Positions 15,401 through 23,790 of a stretch of 29,963 bases of DNA are shown piece by piece; the stretch's first letter is position 1; every line of letters starts with the position of its first letter. The DNA comes from a virus. The notes beneath the pieces are model-generated. The model ran no database searches, was not told the DNA's origin, and worked only from the letters and a program-made list of their open reading frames with translations. A program made the translations under genes and the position numbers. The DNA lies in IMG/VR virus record IMGVR_UViG_3300021602_000018, positions 1 through 29,963 of that record; one strand, given 5' to 3'.

Positions 15401-18400
15401 AAAATTCCAAAAATATCTAATCCAGTTATTGGAGCAGACCCAATTCCTGTTGGAGAATTTGAGTATACAAGTCAATCACTTTCTAGACCTGGTGGTTATA
15501 GTTATAAGGAAGCAAATCATTTAAGTGGAGTTTATGAAACATCAGATGGAAGAAAAGTTTTTGCAAAACCTGTAAGAGATTTATTGTCTGCTAGAGCAGA
15601 ACAAAGGGCTACACAAATTGCAAGAGATGTACATGGACTTAAAGCACCAACACAAACATTAAGATCTATGCTAGATCCAAAAACAGGAAAGCCAGTATTA
15701 TTTTTGGAATCACCATATGATGCAAACTTTGTAGAAATGAATGGCAAATTTACAAAGGGTCAATACTTTAAACAACTTGTTGCATTAGCACTTCGTGGCG
15801 ATATAGATCTTCAAAAATCAAATCTTTCTGGAGACAAAGTTGCAGATGTAGGTGCTGCTGGAGTATTTGATCGTGCTTCAGGAGAGAGAGAACTTTCTAA
15901 AGATATGCGGTCTATGAAAGATACTGCAAGGATTGCTCTTATGGGGGCAAAAGCAAAAGGAGCAAATTATGATTTTGCTAAATCAACTATGGACATACCA
16001 TTTAGTAAAGGTATGGATAGAGATAAATATCATGCATTAATTATTAATGAAATAGAAAAAACTCTTCCAAAACTTAAAAAGACTGTGGCAAATTTTGAAA
16101 ATCTCAGTCCACAAGAATTGACAGCAAATCAAAATATGATCAAAAGACTTGAGGCTGGTCTAAATGAAAACTGGAGAGAAATCTATGATACCCATGTACA
16201 GGTACGTCCAAAAGAAGACCTTAAGGAATTAGATAAGTCTTTGAGATCAAAGAGTAAAACACCAACAGCAAGGGGAGAAGTTGTTGCGGTTAACCTTAAA
16301 GAATTTATAAAGCATATAGATAAAAATGGAAAGATTTCTTATGAAGCAATAACAGGACAAAATGCAGAACTTTTGCCAAAAAGCATTAAGAGTACTCAAG
16401 GCGCTGCAGACACTCATGCAGTATTTTTGCCAAAGGGTTCAGAAATTGTTAAGTTAAAGGGTGGTGCTTCCAAAAAGGTAAACCCTATAAGAATTCCTGG
16501 ACATGCAGATGCTCCTACATTTTCTAATCCAGATCTATCAAATCCTGGGTCTGGGGCACAACAAAATTATAATCGTGCATTGACTTCTGGAGCAACTGCA
16601 ATAGAAGGACAAACTCAGCAAACAATTAAAACAGCAAAAGCAACATCACAATTTGGAAATAAAATGATGGGTGGAGTTAGTTTTGCTTCTGGATTAGTCT
16701 TTGCTATGTCATTTTTACATGGTAAAGTTGGAGAGTTTGCACAAAAAATTGTACCAATTGCAATTATTCTTCCACTAGTTTTACAAGCAATGACAATGAT
16801 GAAAGGCACACTACTTAAATCAAGTGCAGAGTTAGCAACACTTAGTGGTCCAGCAAAATGGATGGCAATGGCAAAAGGTCCAATGCTACTTGCAGTAGTT
16901 GCAATAACTGCCTTTACACTTGCAATAAAATCAATAAATGACGCTGCAAATAAAGCAAGAGAAGCCGTTTTAAATGTAGCAAAAAATACTGGAACAACAA
17001 GTGATAGTCTTGAAAAACTTGGTATTTTTGCAAATAAAGCATCTGCTGCAGAACAATTAAGATATAGACAAGAACAAAATAAAAAACCATTAGGTATAGC
17101 AGCAGGTAAAACATCTTATGGAGAAGCATTTGTTAAAACGCAAAACAATGCAGAATTTATTGCTTCTATCAAAGAAAACTTATCTACTAATGGTGTAACA
17201 AAAACTATTCAAGACCTACAAAGACAACTATCAACAGCAGTTGTTTCTGGAGTTCTTAATCAACAACAGGCAAAAAGCATTGCACTTGAAATGGGAACAG
17301 CATTAGGAAATCAGTCAATAGGAATTAACGTATCTGCAAAGTTAGATGAATTATTTGGACCTAATGGTGAAAATCTTTTAGATCCTAATGCTTCTATAAA
17401 TCTTAAAGTTAAATTACTTCAAGAAGCCAATTCACAAATTAAAAAACCAGGAGACTTAAAGTTAGGTCCAGTAGGAAAAATAGACTCTAAACTAGGATTG
17501 TTAGGAAGTATTGCTGCAGGAGCAACTGGTGGCTATGCAACAGGTTCAGTAGTTGGTGGTATTGGTGGCATGGTAACAGGTGGTCCGCTTGGAGCACTTG
17601 CTGGAGTAATGGCTGGCGGACCTATCGGAGGACTTATCGGTGCAATCTCTGGTGGCGTAATGGGAATGAAAGCCATGGCTTCACAAGGTAAACTAGTAGC
17701 AGCATGGTCTGCAGCAAATGTTGCATCACAGACTCAAGCACTTACAATTGCAAATGAAATGGAAGCATCTCTTCAACTTCAATATGAAAAAGAAATGGCA
17801 ACTGCTAAGTTGGCTGGAGATACAGCAAAACAAAGAAAATTAACAAAACAATATACACAAGATTTACTTGCCCTAGAAGAACAAAGAAATAAAATAGGAA
17901 AATCTGTTCTTAGATCTTATGATCAAGCACAAGGAAATACAGAAAGACAAATGCTTAAATCTGCAAAATCTGCAGCAGAAGCAAAAAATAAAGAAAATCC
18001 ACAATATGCTCTTGCCCAAGAACTGCTAAAGAGTACAAGTGGAAGAAGAGAATATGCTTTAACTGTTTCAATGGCATCTGGAGATTTAACACCAGAGCAA
18101 GTTGTACAAATTATGCAAACCTTTGGTAAAAATAAAAAAGACTTAAATGCTTTTGTAAATCTTTTGCCTAAAATAGGTGGCGCAGGACAAAGCAAGGCTG
18201 CAGATATTTTATCAGCATTTGTTAGTAAAGACGGAACAATAAATGAAAAGGCTCAGTCAGAATTTATTATTCAATTAACTAATACAAAAAATTCTAAAGA
18301 AGCAAACGACCTAATGAATTTTTATGATGTGCTTAGTAAAAATGCTGGAGTATTAGATGTTGGTGTAATAGTAAATTATTACTTAAATAATCCAGAAGCA

Positions 18401-21400
18401 AAAAAGACACTAGATGGAATATTAAAGAAAATAGATAAAAATGATGGCAAACTAAATATTGATGTTGCTACAAAAATACTTCCAGTTGAATATATGAACG
18501 CAGTAGACAAAGCATATTTTAATTCATTAGCACAAAATGAGAAAAAAGTTTATTTACAAGAAATTGCTCAAATTATGTCAATAGATGTTCAAACACTATT
18601 AAATGAAAATGATGATTTTGGAAAATGGGGAGTATCAAAGGGGTACCTAGTAAAAGGTAAGGGTGGACTAAAGGTAGCACCTAACGCTCCACTGCTATCA
18701 ACAATTAAAGAAGAATATGCAGATGCAATTGGACAAAAAGGTACTAATGCAAATAAGTCTTCTGCGGTCAAGTCTTCAACAGATGGAAGTACTTCATCTA
18801 GTGGTGTAACTAAAACAGATCCATATGCATTCTTACAAGGTGCAATAGATAGTGTAAGAAAGTTTAAAAACTTATCAATTGATGCAATAACGCCACTAAA
18901 TGCATTAAAACAAGTTATGTCAGGCAAAATAAAATTAGATGCATTTAATGGTCTTGCAGAAAAACTTGCAGCAGTAAAGAAGGTTGGCATTAAGGGTGGG
19001 GCTGGAATGTCAGAAGGATTCATGGATGCCCTTCTTGGACTTGATAAAGCAACATTTGATAAACTTAATAAAAAAATATATACTATTAAAAATGGAATCA
19101 TTACTTTAACAGCACAAGGTAAGGCAGCAAATAAATTATTCGATGCTCAAGCATTAGGTGAATCTGCTGGAGCATTACAAAAACTTGCAAGAGAAACAAA
19201 TGAACAATCAAAAGCATATCGTATGCTTATTGCAAGTGGTCTTGATAGTGCTACAGCAATGAAGATTTCTAGTGATGCAGCATTAGCATCACAGATTGCA
19301 AATAAGCGTTTAACCCTTACAAGTAAAGAATGGAAACAATATGCTGCATCAATCAAGGCAGCAAAGGCAGCAGAAAAAGAAGCATCAGTAACAAACTTAA
19401 TGGATAGATTAAGACAAGAAGTTAATGCAACAAATGATAAAAAAACTGCAACTGATAAATTAACTGCAGCAGGAATTAGTTTGGCAAGAGCCGAAGAAGT
19501 AGCATCAGACCAGGCTGCTGCTTTTGCTATAGCCAATGGAAAGATAAAGCCTGAAGATTGGCCAGTTTTGTTAGATTTAATTAAAAAAACTGGCAGTGCT
19601 ATTGGTGGTGCTACAAATGCTCTTGATGAATTTTTAAATAAAATGCATGCAGACACAAAGTTAAAAATGGACTTTGCTCCTACTCTTTTGCAATTAAAAG
19701 AAATGGGTGCTGATTCACAACTTATTCAAGATATACTCGGAAATCCTGAATTGATGCAAAGTATCCTTGATGGATTAGCAAAAGCATCAAATAAGGGTGA
19801 GTTTTTAAAACAAGTACTTGATGAAGCAACTAGAAATAGAACAGTTAATATTGATATTAATATGATTGCTGATCCAAAGACTGAAATTAATAATCAGATA
19901 AATGATTTAACATCTGCAATAGATTCTCAAATTTCAGTAATTGATGCACAGATAACAGTAGTTCATGATCAATTTGATCCATTAATTGCTGGAGCACAAG
20001 CATCAGTAGATGCAGCACAAGCATCAATAGATGCAATTAACGCAATGTACGATACACAAATTAATGCTATTCAATCTACGATTGATGCACAACAACATGC
20101 TATTGCTCAAATGTTTGATGCTCCTATCGCAGCATTCCAGAATGACATCGCTGCATTACAAAAGCAGATGGCAGACACTATTGATAAGCCAGTTCAAGCA
20201 CTTAATGATAAAATTTCTGCTATACAACATCAGATTGATATTCAGTTTACAAGACCTTTGGCTGCATTATCAGATGAGTCAAACATCCTTTCTAACAATT
20301 TAACAATTTTAAATCATCAAGAGCAAGCAATTAATGATAAATATGATAAGCAAATTGCTGCACTTGAAGAAGTCAATAAAATTAATCAAGATATATCTAA
20401 TCAAAAGAAATCACAACTGTCTATTGCAGATGCATTAAGTAAGGGTGATATTTCAGCAGCAGCCAAGGCTATTGAGGACATGAGGGCACAAGAGGCTGCC
20501 TCAGCAGGTCAATCAGCAGTAGATGCGATGAACGCAGCACGTAAGGGTGAATTAGGTGGCTTAACTGTCAACGGTATGACAAAAGTACAAATAGAACAGC
20601 GTCAGTATGAAATTCAACAGCAACAGTTTAAATTACAACAACAGCAAGCAGTACTTGATAAAGAAATTCAGGGTTATCAGGATCAAATTTACCAGATTGA
20701 ACTTGGACGAAAGGCTATTCAAGATCAAATTACGGCTATTGAAGAAAAAATTGCTGTACTTGAAGAACAGAAAAAGGCTGCCCTTGCAGTTATTGCTCAA
20801 GAAGAAGAACAAATTTATCAATTCAAACAACAACAAACTGCAGAACTTAATGCTGCAAATGCAGAATTAAAGAAAAAACAAGATGCTTTGGTTGCAATTC
20901 AAAAACAAATGGAAGATCAATTAAAACCACTTGAAGATCAAAAAACAAAGTGGGAAGAAATTAAGCATAAGTTAGAATTGCAACAAGCAGAATTAGATAA
21001 AATTCCAACGACATTAGAAGAAGCAAAAACAAAGGCTGGAGACCTTGCGACTAAGATTGCTAATATTGGTACAGCAGCAAAAAATGCAGCAGCAGAAATT
21101 GCAGCAATGGTGGCAGCAATAGGTGCAGCACAAGCAGCACAAGCAGCAGCAGCAGCAGCCCTGGCAGCATCACAAAATACTGGCAATGGTCCAGATGCAT
21201 TATACGATCAAAAATTAGCAGCAGATGCAGCAGCAGCACTCAATAAACTTACAAGTGGTCAAACATTAACTGCAGCAGAATATGCTTTACTTGGAATGAC
21301 ACCCCCAACTTCTGGTCCTTCTGTATCATTAGGTGTTGGTGGAGATCAAGGAAATCCACTTGTTGGAACAAGATTAGTTCCAGGAACAGGTATTTATAAT

Positions 21401-23083
21401 GGTAATGTTTTTGTTCCTCCACAATATTATGCAAGTGGTGGAGAAGTTGCGGGAATGTTTAAGAAAAAGGGTACTGATACAGTTCCAGCCATGCTAACTC
21501 CTGGTGAATATGTTATTAATAGACATTCAACAAAGAAATTTAGACCAATGCTTGATAAAATAAATAAGGGTAAGCACCCTCACGGCGAACACGAGGGTCG
21601 TGGAGATGGTGGTAAGCCAGGGGATAATGGTAAGCCAGGAACTGGAACTAGCACTAGAACTGGTTCAACAAGAGGTGGAGAAGCCAGAAGTTACGATCCT
21701 GGATTCAAAGGTACAACTGGAGACCTAAATGCTCCATCATTTGCTAACGGTACAGTCGGCGATGGAATGACATCAAACAATGGCAATAATTCAAATGCTA
21801 CAGGATATCAAAATGGAACAGGCGGAAACACAGGAACTAGTGGTTCTGGCGGAGGAGCACAATCATCTGCACAACAAGCATCTGCTCAAAAAGACTTATT
21901 AGCAATTGAAAAACAAATTGAAACTGTTTTAAAAGCAATTGCTGTTTTAGAAGAGCAGATTACAAATGCCATGAGCATGCAACTTCAAATTGAACAACAA
22001 GTTCAAGCAATTTATACAAAACTTCCACAACTTGCAATACAACTTATTGCACAACTTAAACTTGAAAAAGATTTTGCTACATCAATTTTAGAATTATTGA
22101 ATAAAGAATATAAAGTATTTGAGCAAATCCTTACAGATGAAATATTAATAAATGCACAGAATAATATACACAAAGAATTCTTATTGTATGCCTTAGATAA
22201 GGTGACTGGATATCCTAAGATATTCTCTTGGCTTGATCAAATGTGGTTAAAGATAAAGAATAATATTAATCCTGAACTTTTATTTTCAATAGAAAACTTT
22301 AAACAATTAATTATTAAAAATGAAATACTTTATAAAGCAATTGCTAAGGAATTGATTGATGCAATAGACAAAGCAAACACTGCTTTACAAAAAGTTCTTG
22401 GAACAATGTCAGGAATTGCTGCTAAAGCACAAGCAGCACTTGCTGCTATTATGGCATTAAATACCACCGTAGTTACAACTCATATTATTAATACTATTTA
22501 TACAACTTCGGGCACTCCGCCAGGAGTAGCAACTGGTGGATCTGTGACCAACGCCAGTAATAATGGTGGCGGTATTCCAAAACTTTTCTCGTCTACTGGC
22601 GGAATTGTTCCTAAGTATTTATCAGTTGGTGGGAACTCAAGCACATTCCAACCAGTAGGAACAGATACTATCCCAGCAATGCTTACGCCTGGCGAATTTG
22701 TTATTAATGCAAATGCAACTAAAAATAACATTGATCTATTACAAAGAATAAATTCTGGTTCCACTATCGATACTGCCTCAATAAATAATTTTAAAAGATC
22801 TGCAAAAATGCCAACATTTACAAAGCCAACCTCAAAAGTTCAAAGTCTATCTGCACCAAGATACTCTAGTTCAAATCTTCCAAGACAAGCATCTTCAGAA
22901 ATGAATACTGCAGTAGCAAAAACTCCAACATCAATATCTGACAACTCGGCAGTGTATAATTATAGTGTAAATGTAAATGTAAATGGAACAGAAGCAGGAA
23001 ATCCAAATGACATTGCAAATGCAGTAATGAGAAAAATTAGAGAAGTTGAATCACAACAAATTAGAAAGCAGGTTTCTAGATAA
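12425..23083 (+). CDS. Tape measure protein, giant, with embedded soluble domains
   Basis: 3552 residues from GTG 12425 (AAGGG 12413-12417 upstream). The tape measure sets tail length and fills the tube. In order: helical N-terminus (NANIVVNVNTSEALAQLKAL); TP901-type core (about 160-600: LMVGFTVPLVYFMSAASKAF, FFMTAMKEGGIEAAQGANAL); hydrophobic stretch about 540-580; SPGE-type motif at 679-693; soluble insertions about 720-1280, including a kinase-like part at about 1022-1260; hydrophobic segments about 1413-1458 and 1486-1502; glycine zipper about 1692-1750; helical repeats; Gln/Ala-rich coiled coil about 2495-2917; TPGE motifs at 3016 and 3412 flanking a Gly-rich linker; conserved-looking C-terminus (YSVNVNVNGTEAGNPND). 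At about 1.5 A per residue this implies a tail near 0.5 micrometre, less if the insertions fold. No peptidoglycan hydrolase motif was recognised. Confidence 0.97.
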   Translation: MRDVNANIVVNVNTSEALAQLKALQREIATLHSSISKSSAASVAAQKNLQTNLLNSINATGQFSAQMGVIRTSTESFTHALENNKLSMREYFRYAGASTKSFGRLFKSEFDTIGKVAEDRVRKLQTQYISMGRDAKGAMQAVSITPNTLNLKDFSTQAMIAAQKQALFGQLLKQGSTNMLNFGKNTQWAGRQLMVGFTVPLVYFMSAASKAFIDLEKEAVKFKRVYGDMFTTTADVTKALQDVQNIANGFVKYGVAAKDTMAIAADIAAMGKTGVDLTNQLTQAVKLSVLGNIDQQQALQTTISIQNAFGISTDQLASKIDFLNAVENQTVLNIEDLTVAIPKVAPVIKQLGGTVEDAAFFMTAMKEGGIEAAQGANALKSAMGSIINPTKSASEFLAGFGVNIKGIVDANAGNLRATITGVAQALDTLDPLNRSRAIEMMFGKFQFARISTLFKNITKDGSQANKVLELTQNSVEELAILSQREMKTVQDAVGTNFKASIEKLKITIAPIGKTFLQAITPLAKALGDIFEKFNNLSDGTKKFIVTVVSLGGILGPLALMTFGLVANGAANIIKLFLIMRNGFLRLGGESRNLGQQLTYFNEEQLQGVTVAASLNQAHTQLTQKFELESVAVNSLRTAYIAAAAAARGFAIANPGMMTSKVPGKFAVGTTSVPGPAGAGDIIPSLLSPGEAVIPAKVAQDPTNKPLISALVNGTVKKYSIGTANAGEQYSHVGGSKMQPIDTLLALPNISELDKAKLTVYKDFLSANGYSTEVSTRHNLAFSFPGELNRALAGSGISFEEFQKAWTNGGAGKWISSNIPASEAKLIDDEILKKIQSGKHTAITDKIVEQAFLDLPAKIKAIPTYQTMSQLYSTLGEYTISRGLPSTPKGIIEKLNMAGKDGIAAERLGKYPVVEINNATVLTEGPGKGLTIKQAMRAGKWRPPNYQHTIITRGDRLDQNSGIYIADSDGIPRSVGRGGDGQRNPIGQRPKPLKIPKISNPVIGADPIPVGEFEYTSQSLSRPGGYSYKEANHLSGVYETSDGRKVFAKPVRDLLSARAEQRATQIARDVHGLKAPTQTLRSMLDPKTGKPVLFLESPYDANFVEMNGKFTKGQYFKQLVALALRGDIDLQKSNLSGDKVADVGAAGVFDRASGERELSKDMRSMKDTARIALMGAKAKGANYDFAKSTMDIPFSKGMDRDKYHALIINEIEKTLPKLKKTVANFENLSPQELTANQNMIKRLEAGLNENWREIYDTHVQVRPKEDLKELDKSLRSKSKTPTARGEVVAVNLKEFIKHIDKNGKISYEAITGQNAELLPKSIKSTQGAADTHAVFLPKGSEIVKLKGGASKKVNPIRIPGHADAPTFSNPDLSNPGSGAQQNYNRALTSGATAIEGQTQQTIKTAKATSQFGNKMMGGVSFASGLVFAMSFLHGKVGEFAQKIVPIAIILPLVLQAMTMMKGTLLKSSAELATLSGPAKWMAMAKGPMLLAVVAITAFTLAIKSINDAANKAREAVLNVAKNTGTTSDSLEKLGIFANKASAAEQLRYRQEQNKKPLGIAAGKTSYGEAFVKTQNNAEFIASIKENLSTNGVTKTIQDLQRQLSTAVVSGVLNQQQAKSIALEMGTALGNQSIGINVSAKLDELFGPNGENLLDPNASINLKVKLLQEANSQIKKPGDLKLGPVGKIDSKLGLLGSIAAGATGGYATGSVVGGIGGMVTGGPLGALAGVMAGGPIGGLIGAISGGVMGMKAMASQGKLVAAWSAANVASQTQALTIANEMEASLQLQYEKEMATAKLAGDTAKQRKLTKQYTQDLLALEEQRNKIGKSVLRSYDQAQGNTERQMLKSAKSAAEAKNKENPQYALAQELLKSTSGRREYALTVSMASGDLTPEQVVQIMQTFGKNKKDLNAFVNLLPKIGGAGQSKAADILSAFVSKDGTINEKAQSEFIIQLTNTKNSKEANDLMNFYDVLSKNAGVLDVGVIVNYYLNNPEAKKTLDGILKKIDKNDGKLNIDVATKILPVEYMNAVDKAYFNSLAQNEKKVYLQEIAQIMSIDVQTLLNENDDFGKWGVSKGYLVKGKGGLKVAPNAPLLSTIKEEYADAIGQKGTNANKSSAVKSSTDGSTSSSGVTKTDPYAFLQGAIDSVRKFKNLSIDAITPLNALKQVMSGKIKLDAFNGLAEKLAAVKKVGIKGGAGMSEGFMDALLGLDKATFDKLNKKIYTIKNGIITLTAQGKAANKLFDAQALGESAGALQKLARETNEQSKAYRMLIASGLDSATAMKISSDAALASQIANKRLTLTSKEWKQYAASIKAAKAAEKEASVTNLMDRLRQEVNATNDKKTATDKLTAAGISLARAEEVASDQAAAFAIANGKIKPEDWPVLLDLIKKTGSAIGGATNALDEFLNKMHADTKLKMDFAPTLLQLKEMGADSQLIQDILGNPELMQSILDGLAKASNKGEFLKQVLDEATRNRTVNIDINMIADPKTEINNQINDLTSAIDSQISVIDAQITVVHDQFDPLIAGAQASVDAAQASIDAINAMYDTQINAIQSTIDAQQHAIAQMFDAPIAAFQNDIAALQKQMADTIDKPVQALNDKISAIQHQIDIQFTRPLAALSDESNILSNNLTILNHQEQAINDKYDKQIAALEEVNKINQDISNQKKSQLSIADALSKGDISAAAKAIEDMRAQEAASAGQSAVDAMNAARKGELGGLTVNGMTKVQIEQRQYEIQQQQFKLQQQQAVLDKEIQGYQDQIYQIELGRKAIQDQITAIEEKIAVLEEQKKAALAVIAQEEEQIYQFKQQQTAELNAANAELKKKQDALVAIQKQMEDQLKPLEDQKTKWEEIKHKLELQQAELDKIPTTLEEAKTKAGDLATKIANIGTAAKNAAAEIAAMVAAIGAAQAAQAAAAAALAASQNTGNGPDALYDQKLAADAAAALNKLTSGQTLTAAEYALLGMTPPTSGPSVSLGVGGDQGNPLVGTRLVPGTGIYNGNVFVPPQYYASGGEVAGMFKKKGTDTVPAMLTPGEYVINRHSTKKFRPMLDKINKGKHPHGEHEGRGDGGKPGDNGKPGTGTSTRTGSTRGGEARSYDPGFKGTTGDLNAPSFANGTVGDGMTSNNGNNSNATGYQNGTGGNTGTSGSGGGAQSSAQQASAQKDLLAIEKQIETVLKAIAVLEEQITNAMSMQLQIEQQVQAIYTKLPQLAIQLIAQLKLEKDFATSILELLNKEYKVFEQILTDEILINAQNNIHKEFLLYALDKVTGYPKIFSWLDQMWLKIKNNINPELLFSIENFKQLIIKNEILYKAIAKELIDAIDKANTALQKVLGTMSGIAAKAQAALAAIMALNTTVVTTHIINTIYTTSGTPPGVATGGSVTNASNNGGGIPKLFSSTGGIVPKYLSVGGNSSTFQPVGTDTIPAMLTPGEFVINANATKNNIDLLQRINSGSTIDTASINNFKRSAKMPTFTKPTSKVQSLSAPRYSSSNLPRQASSEMNTAVAKTPTSISDNSAVYNYSVNVNVNGTEAGNPNDIANAVMRKIREVESQQIRKQVSR
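14459..14503 (+). repeat. Tape-measure SPGE/TPGE motif, copy 1
   Basis: Encodes GDIIPSLLSPGEAVI (residues 679-693), similar to two C-terminal copies beginning at residues 3016 and 3412. This copy marks the boundary between the tape-measure core and the soluble insertions. Confidence 0.7.
15488..16205 (+). other. Kinase-like domain embedded in the tape measure
   Basis: Residues about 1022-1260. Two beta strands (SGVYETSDGRKVFAKP) put Lys1048 where the ATP-binding lysine of kinase-fold N-lobes lies, and Glu1059 in RAEQRATQIARD follows as a helix-C glutamate. After a hinge-like FLESPYD, a loop GDIDLQKSNLSGDKVADVG places Asp1128 and Asn1133 with the DxxxxN spacing of kinase catalytic loops, and Asp1141-Val-Gly where the metal-binding DFG would be, though the gap is short (8 residues). 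HipA-like/actin-fragmin-type kinase folds are known in other phage virion proteins. The fold is inferred from motif spacing; activity is unknown. Confidence 0.5.
17500..17672 (+). other. Glycine-zipper hydrophobic segment in the tape measure
   Basis: Residues about 1692-1750 are almost entirely Gly, Ala, Val, Ile and Met with repeated GxxxG spacing (GGIGGMVTGGPLGALAGVMA). Such segments insert into or across membranes and fit a role in DNA delivery through the host membrane. Confidence 0.7.
19909..21177 (+). other. Coiled-coil region of the tape measure ending in GCA-rich DNA
   Basis: Residues about 2495-2917 show continuous heptad-like Ile/Leu/Ala spacing with Gln/Asp/Glu/Lys at other positions, including a Gln-rich run (YEIQQQQFKLQQQQAVLD). 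It ends in an Ala-rich stretch encoded by imperfect GCA repeats (about 21071-21171). Confidence 0.7.
21470..21526 (+). repeat. Tape-measure TPGE motif, copy 2
   Basis: Encodes GTDTVPAMLTPGEYVINRH (residues 3016-3034), nearly the same as copy 3; a Gly/Asn/Ser-rich linker of about 100 residues follows. Confidence 0.8.
22658..22711 (+). repeat. Tape-measure TPGE motif, copy 3
   Basis: Encodes GTDTIPAMLTPGEFVINA (from residue 3412). The codons differ from copy 2, so the copies are old or selected at protein level. Confidence 0.8.
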
Positions 23084-23790
23084 TGTCTGAAGGCATGTAT
23101 ATTTATGGAGACCCATCAGTAACCAATGCAAAAACAGGTAGAAAGAAATATTCAAGACCACAAGCAATGCTATGGTCTAATAATCCTGGAAATTTAGTTT
23201 ATAGAGATCCATCAAATACAGAATTAGGAAGCGTATATGTTCCATCTGGTTATGAGTCTGGAGTAAATTTAACAGGTGTAGAAGATTTAGAAAATGCAGA
23301 TTCTTTTATTATTCTTTCAGATGATAATAGAGCAGAAATTTCTGCAACTCCACAAAGAATTGAACAAAGAAAAAGAATGATTAATGGAACTATGAGATCA
23401 AACTTTGTTGCTGACAAATTAAATCTTTCTACTTCTTGGACAATGCTTCCTTCAAGGTCTCACTCTTCATACCCAAATTTTAACAAAGATAATGGTGGAA
23501 CATCATATTATCATACTCAAGGAGAGTTTACATCAGATGGTGGAGCAGGTGGTGTTGAAATATTAAATTGGTATGAAACACACACAGGACCATTCTGGGT
23601 ATTTTTATCATATGATAAATATTCAAACTTTGGAAATGACAATGATGCAAAACTACATCTTTCAGAATATAATCAGGTTATCCAAATGTATATCTCATCA
23701 TTTAACTATTCAGTAGTTAAGCGTGGTGGTGGAGTTAATGGATTTGGGCATGATCTCTGGAACGTTAGCGTTTCATTGGAAGAGGTATAA
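23083..23790 (+). CDS. Minor tail protein, probably distal tail (Dit) component
   Basis: 235 residues, starting at an ATG that shares one base with the tape measure stop (TAATG) and ending in the same overlap with the next gene. Beta-rich with no enzyme motif. Visible blocks are an N-terminal part with MYIYGDPSVTNAKTGRKKY, a helical turn with TPQRIEQRKRMINGTMRSNF, and a long C-terminal beta part (GPFWVFLSYDKYSNFG, VIQMYISSFNYSVVKRGGG, LWNVSVSLEEV). The first gene after the tape measure normally encodes the distal tail protein that caps the tube and holds the hub. Assigned by position and size; motif evidence is weak. Confidence 0.6.
   Translation: MSEGMYIYGDPSVTNAKTGRKKYSRPQAMLWSNNPGNLVYRDPSNTELGSVYVPSGYESGVNLTGVEDLENADSFIILSDDNRAEISATPQRIEQRKRMINGTMRSNFVADKLNLSTSWTMLPSRSHSSYPNFNKDNGGTSYYHTQGEFTSDGGAGGVEILNWYETHTGPFWVFLSYDKYSNFGNDNDAKLHLSEYNQVIQMYISSFNYSVVKRGGGVNGFGHDLWNVSVSLEEV

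Noticed and set aside
18589-19656. Two reading frames of about 170 codons each on the minus strand within the tape measure
   Set aside because: Low-complexity shadows of the tape measure; no start signals or recognisable domains.
20031-20870. Plus-strand reading frames within the tape measure coiled coil
   Set aside because: Alternate-frame shadows with Leu/Lys/Gln-rich composition and no ribosome sites.
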